Shown here one piece after another: positions 35,771 through 39,124 of a stretch of 39,124 nucleotides of DNA. Origin of the DNA: Nitrospirota bacterium. Lineage in GTDB: Bacteria; Nitrospirota; Thermodesulfovibrionia; Thermodesulfovibrionales; UBA6898. The number at the start of each line of letters is the position of its first letter. Position 1 is the stretch's first letter. Under the pieces are notes generated by a model, which saw nothing but the letters and a program-made list of their open reading frames with translations, was not told the origin of the DNA and searched no databases. Location: assembly GCA_021814475.1 (NCBI GenBank), contig JAKAIE010000025.1, forward strand, positions 1-39,124, read 5' to 3'. A program made the position numbers and the translations under genes.

Positions 35771-37245
35771 CACCTCACGAAGATCACCCGCGGCAGACGG
35801 ACCTGTTTCATAGCCACTGTTACGGGGATCGCCTTTTCAGCGGCGCCCGGATGAAGACTTTTCCAGACAATGACATCAGTCACATCCTCGTCTATAACCG
35901 TAGTGAAGGCATCATTTGCCAACTGCAGATATGCTATCAATTCCGCAAGTCCGTGCTGCAGGGGCTCTGCCTCGATCAGCTCCCGCAAGGTGACCTGGGA
36001 TCTCTCCTGGAGCGCATTGCGGATATGCCGCGACAAAGAGGCCTTGTCTATTACCACCTGGGAAAAGAGGGCCGCAGTCTCAATATCCTCATCGCCATTT
36101 TCCAATATCATATCTGACAGAATCAGCCTGAGCGGCGGGGTGTACAGCGGCCTCTCCATAGGCAATTCGATATCAGCACCGGTATCGTCGAGCTGCATGA
36201 AAGTTCCTGCTGGCGGTGTATCCCGCAGGGCCAGGGCGCAGGTCTCGATATTATGCAGAATGTCCATTATCCGGCGGTTTTCGAGCCAGGTCTGGTCATC
36301 GAGAAAACGGCGCAACTGCTGCGAAAGCAGGCCCACGGTTCGCTGTGTATGCTCACCGGCCTCAAGCCAGTCATAGTGGATGCGCCGGATGCGGGGTTCT
36401 GGTCGGAGTTCGGCCACAGCAGGCAGAGTCAGCACCCGCTCCAGCAGTTGAGTCAGTTCCTCCTGCCTGCTGCCGGACATCAGGAAATCCCAGAAGGCGC
36501 GAAAGCTCCTGCCCTGGTCTGAATCCGCAATTGCGTCGCGCTCCCCCATGATCTCCTCCAGGAGTGCGCCTTTGGCTCCGTCCCACAGCGCAATACGTTC
36601 ACGCACGCGGCGATCCAGGTGCCGGAAGTTCTGCTCAACCTCACGAAAATCAGTAAGGAGTTCCCGTGCCAGTGCAATGAACTGCTGGAAACGGTCCTTC
36701 AGCGCAGTATCGGAGAGAGTTGGAATATCACCGGCCAGGATACGGGGCATTTCGGCATCAATTTCATCGCGTCGTTTCTGCAGTTCTGCCACGCGCGTCT
36801 GAGGGTCGGTCTCGCTGCCCTCGTTCATCTGCTTAAGCAGAGTAAAGAGCGTCAGGAGCCTCGATTCCGTCCCGACGAATGCCCTTTCAGTGAGCGTGCC
36901 AAGCCAGGCGATCGCCTTCTCGGTTGCCGGAGTCAGGTCGAAATGCGGCTCGTCCGAGCCCTGCCTGTAGAACTTGCGCAGCCATCCCTTTTCATCTGCG
37001 GCCCAGTCGTTAAGATAATCCAGTGCGGGCTTGGGAAAGGCGTCTGTACCCAGTCTTTCGCGCAATCCGAACAACTCGTCTTCAAGGGCCTCGGCGAGAT
37101 CTGCCTGAGCCATAACCCGTATATTCGGGACGATAAATACCCGGTGCAGGAAACTCGCGATGAGAGGAGCATGATCGGAGCGCAGCAGTCTCCAGGCAGG
37201 ATGTTTCTGGCGCACCATATCAAGGGTGGCGTAGTCCAGACTCAT
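35770..37245 (-). CDS. jetA: Wadjet subunit JetA (DUF3375)
   Basis: A 491-residue DUF3375 protein, the MukF-like kleisin of Wadjet that bridges the JetC heads. The family opening MSLDYATLDMVRQKHPAWRL and LLRSDHAPLIASFLHRVF are clear, followed by a helical region and a C-terminal segment ending TVAMKQVRLPRVIFVR. It is the first gene of a four-gene operon jetA-jetB-jetC-jetD, the order of type I Wadjet. Its ATG overlaps the stop of an ATPase remnant (ATGA), so the native promoter is not obvious. Confidence 0.94.
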   Translation of the reverse strand: MSLDYATLDMVRQKHPAWRLLRSDHAPLIASFLHRVFIVPNIRVMAQADLAEALEDELFGLRERLGTDAFPKPALDYLNDWAADEKGWLRKFYRQGSDEPHFDLTPATEKAIAWLGTLTERAFVGTESRLLTLFTLLKQMNEGSETDPQTRVAELQKRRDEIDAEMPRILAGDIPTLSDTALKDRFQQFIALARELLTDFREVEQNFRHLDRRVRERIALWDGAKGALLEEIMGERDAIADSDQGRSFRAFWDFLMSGSRQEELTQLLERVLTLPAVAELRPEPRIRRIHYDWLEAGEHTQRTVGLLSQQLRRFLDDQTWLENRRIMDILHNIETCALALRDTPPAGTFMQLDDTGADIELPMERPLYTPPLRLILSDMILENGDEDIETAALFSQVVIDKASLSRHIRNALQERSQVTLRELIEAEPLQHGLAELIAYLQLANDAFTTVIDEDVTDVIVWKSLHPGAAEKAIPVTVAMKQVRLPRVIFVR

Positions 37246-37538
37246 CTACATAATCCCCGTATTGCCGAGTTCTTCACTTCGATAGCCCAAAACATGTCTT
37301 CCCCGTATATAACAAAATCGATTTCAGCTCCTGCACTGGTCCTCCAATAGTATAGTTGGCATCCGGAATGGTAATAATCTATCCACGCCCTGATATGCCG
37401 GTCAACGAGTCCCTCAGGTGCAGCGCCTGATTTCTCTTCAGGCCGGTCAGGAGGACCCGAAGGTCTTAAAGTGGTTGTCCTAACGACCAGTTTATGATAC
37501 CAAGGATTTGAGGAAATAGGGCGACAAGTGGACGTCTG
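37242..37538 (-). pseudogene. C-terminal scrap of a DUF4143 AAA-type ATPase
   Basis: An open stretch of about 98 codons on the minus strand reads TLRPSGPPDRPEEKSGAAPE, GLVDRHIRAWIDYY and LYYWRTSAGAEIDFVIYGED with AIEVKNS. This is the C-terminal part of ATPases with a DUF4143 (PD-(D/E)XK-like) domain: E-I-D-F-V and E-V-K correspond to the nuclease-like motif. Upstream there is a TAG stop and no N-terminal ATPase domain; downstream it breaks after EVKNSA and ends in a TGA that overlaps the jetA start. There is no start codon with a ribosome site. It is a gene remnant at the edge of the Wadjet operon. Confidence 0.8.
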
Positions 37539-37677
37539 CTAAAATGAACCTGCCCTGACCATGTAACGCTCGTATCCGACTTGGAGGCTCTGAAAAGGAG
37601 TCCAACCCGTCATTGTGGTATAATTCACAATAGCGATGACTGGGAAGAGCCCCTGGAATAGTAAGGAGCGGGGAATC

Positions 37678-37815
37678 ATGGGACGGTTTCACATAGAAGC
37701 ACCAAAGGAGAAACTGCAAAACTTTTGCAGGCACTGGAACGTACAGGAGCTTTCGCTGTTCGTTTCCGTGCTTCGCGATGACTTCAATAGGGGGTTCCTG
37801 ATCCGTGGTGTCTGA
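37678..37815 (+). pseudogene. 5' fragment of an MNT-type nucleotidyltransferase gene
   Basis: A 45-codon frame MGRFHIEAPKEKLQNFCRHW followed by NVQELSLFVSVLRDDF, then NRGFLIRGV and TGA. It matches the start of minimal nucleotidyltransferases (MNT, antitoxins of HEPN/MNT pairs), whose usual motif is [23 protein letters not shown]. The first Gly of the GS motif is Val and the DxD motif is lost at the junction, so it cannot be an active enzyme. It has a ribosome site (AAGGAG, 9 bases upstream). Its end overlaps the start of the CDF transporter gene, indicating a recombination junction near 37787. Confidence 0.75.
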
Positions 37816-38761
37816 TGTGAAGTCCGCAGACAGATCACATCTTACCCGTTTCGCGTGGCTTTCAATATCTGCAGCCGTTGTCACGATTGTGCTGAAAACG
37901 GTTGCATATCTGCTGACGGGTTCGGTCGGTCTACTCTCTGACGCCATAGAATCCCTGGTCAATCTCGTTGGCGCCCTTATGGCACTGGCGATGCTCACGA
38001 TAGCCGCCCGACCGGCTGACGAAGACCATCACTATGGACATGGCAAGGCGGAGTACTTCTCCAGCGGGGTCGAAGGGACCCTGATACTGTTGGCAGCCAT
38101 CAGTATTGCCGTGGCATCGATACAGCGTTTTATTTCCCCCCGACCACTTGAACAGGTCGGCCTTGGCCTGGGTGTCTCTGTCGCGGCCTCACTAGTAAAC
38201 CTGTTTGTGGCGCTTATTTTGCTGCGCGCCGCTAAAAAACATGACTCAATCACGCTGAAGGCTAATGCGCATCATCTTCTGACCGATGTATGGACATCAG
38301 TGGGGGTCCTGGTTGGAGTCGGTGCAGTCGCTGTGACCGGCTGGGAGCGTCTTGATCCCGTTGTTGCAATACTTGTCGCCGCCAATATTGTATGGTCGGG
38401 GATCGGTATAGTACGTGAATCCGTATTGGGACTGATGGATACGGCACTTCCCTCCGATGAACGCAGGACGATAGAAACAGTACTGGAACAGTACTGCCGG
38501 ACGGACATACGCTGCCATGAACTGCGCACCCGACAGGCAGGTTCGCATCGTTTTGTATCGCTCCATGTGCTTGTTCCCGGAGACTGGACTGTGGACCGCG
38601 GTCACAAACTCCTGGAGCGGATGGAGGAGGATATCCGGTCTGCATTGCCAAATGTCACGGTCATAACTCATCTGGAGTCAATACATGATCCTGCTTCATG
38701 GGAGGGTAACTTGGCGGACGCCGGAAATAAGATAACGGGAAGCAAAGGCGCGCAGATCTGA
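37805..38761 (+). CDS. Cation diffusion facilitator (CDF) metal exporter
   Basis: A 318-residue CDF transporter that exports divalent cations (Zn, Fe, Co, Cd or Mn) from the cytosol against protons. Six membrane helices fit the hydrophobic segments; metal-site motifs are LLSDAIESLVN in helix 2 and HHLLTDVWTS in helix 5, with DEDHHYGHGKAEYF between helices 2 and 3. A C-terminal ferredoxin-like domain (about 205-295) is present. The helix-2 motif D-x-x-x-S and helix-5 H-x-x-x-D do not fix the metal. The start is GTG at 37805 or 37808, overlapping the MNT fragment, so the original 5' end may have been replaced. Confidence 0.93.
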   Translation: MVSDVKSADRSHLTRFAWLSISAAVVTIVLKTVAYLLTGSVGLLSDAIESLVNLVGALMALAMLTIAARPADEDHHYGHGKAEYFSSGVEGTLILLAAISIAVASIQRFISPRPLEQVGLGLGVSVAASLVNLFVALILLRAAKKHDSITLKANAHHLLTDVWTSVGVLVGVGAVAVTGWERLDPVVAILVAANIVWSGIGIVRESVLGLMDTALPSDERRTIETVLEQYCRTDIRCHELRTRQAGSHRFVSLHVLVPGDWTVDRGHKLLERMEEDIRSALPNVTVITHLESIHDPASWEGNLADAGNKITGSKGAQI

Positions 38762-38851
38762 GGCATTAGCAGGATCGGCTGCCCGAGGATTTCGCTCCTG
38801 CGGCATTATGCCTGATCGGACTCGAAGCTGCTGAAACCGGGAAGCCCTTTG
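38762..38851. terminator. Possible hairpin between converging CDF and TPR genes
   Basis: Nested stems GGCAT (38762-38766)/ATGCC (38808-38812), GCAGGA (38769-38774)/TCCTGC (38796-38801) and TCGG/CCGA could form a branched hairpin. There is no T run, so a terminator role is uncertain. Confidence 0.25.
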
Positions 38852-39124
38852 TTACTGGGAGAGAGCGTTGTCCGACCGGGATTTCAGCTCTCGCCGCTTC
38901 AGTTCAAGAAGGCTGTTCTGCGCGTCGACATATCCTGCGTTGATGGTTACCGCAGCTTCATATTCCCTGATGGCCGAAGGCGCATCGCCTCTTCGCTGAT
39001 AGGCATTGCCCAGGTTGTTATGGGCAATTGCGCTGTCCGGCGATTTTTGTACCACGTCGCTCCATAAGGTGAAGTCGTTCTTCCAGACTCCCGATCTCTC
39101 TCTGGTCAGGACTGAGCAGACCAC
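38852..39124 (-). CDS. TPR-repeat protein, C-terminal end (continues past window)
   Basis: The last 90 or so residues of a tetratricopeptide-repeat protein. TPR pattern: SAIAHNNLGNAYQRRGDAPS then AIREYEAAVTINAGYVDAQN. The segment just before it (RERSGVWKNDFTLWSDVVQKSP) is typical of multi-membrane proteins with a TPR tail, where it follows the last membrane helix. The frame is open at the window edge, so the real start lies outside. It converges on the CDF gene. Function cannot be told from this piece. Confidence 0.8.
   Translation of the reverse strand: MVCSVLTRERSGVWKNDFTLWSDVVQKSPDSAIAHNNLGNAYQRRGDAPSAIREYEAAVTINAGYVDAQNSLLELKRRELKSRSDNALSQ

Noticed and set aside
36619..37350. 243-codon plus-strand frame opposite jetA
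   Set aside because: It is a shadow of the well-supported jetA gene on the other strand, and its tail is the antisense of the ATPase remnant.

Overview
The window reads as a GC-rich chromosome segment of a Gram-negative, probably anaerobic bacterium. A giant periplasmic-glucan synthase, an IHF alpha subunit and a periplasmic MerP show the Gram-negative envelope. An ADP-forming acyl-CoA synthetase next to a BioD/DRTGG protein, and an ihfA-merR-tRNA-Pro cluster, recall Nitrospirota or Desulfobacterota. That placement is inference from gene content; no marker in the window settles it.

Layout. (1) 1-11.4 kb: the end of an FKBP-type prolyl isomerase, a DinB-like protein, an 8.7-kb cyclic beta-glucan synthase gene (ndvB-like) behind a hairpin-rich leader, an overlooked 38-residue lysine-rich gene, and galU, whose product UDP-glucose is the expected donor for the synthase. 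(2) 11.4-20.1 kb: housekeeping genes. These are a secreted OB-fold protein, an RlmL-like methyltransferase translated just ahead of an M3 peptidase, a minus-strand operon (ADP-forming acyl-CoA synthetase, BioD/DRTGG protein, LOG protein), and ihfA with a near-consensus sigma-70 promoter, a MerR-type regulator and tRNA-Pro(GGG) with a strong terminator. (3) 20.1-24.6 kb: AT-rich spacer, then a mercury operon merR-merT-merP-merA-SHOCT-merB. (4) 24.6-26.8 kb: gene graveyard with a 5' scrap of enolase, a truncated two-gene insertion sequence and a short remnant ORF. (5) 26.8-37.2 kb: defence-like island with a SNF2 helicase plus SWIM zinc-finger gene, converging on a complete type I Wadjet operon (jetABCD, minus strand). 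(6) 37.2-39.1 kb: remnants of a DUF4143 ATPase and an MNT nucleotidyltransferase, a CDF metal exporter, and the end of a TPR protein.

The most striking observation is in the mer operon. Two apparently separate ORFs at 23647-23862 and 23866-24633 form one reading frame interrupted only by a TGA. The TGA falls where Cys homologues of a small thioredoxin-like family carry Cys, and a compact hairpin with a G-starting loop lies 14 nt downstream. The downstream part keeps the MerB catalytic triad with exact spacing. I read this as one gene for a selenocysteine-containing thioredoxin-like domain fused to organomercurial lyase.

Mercury system as inferred: MerR senses Hg(II) through three Cys at canonical spacing and acts at a promoter with a 20-bp spacer. 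MerP and MerT bring Hg(II) in, MerA reduces it, and the seleno-MerB fusion would cleave C-Hg bonds. The island at 26.8-37.2 kb would act against plasmids (Wadjet), with the SNF2/SWIM pair a possible accessory of unknown role.
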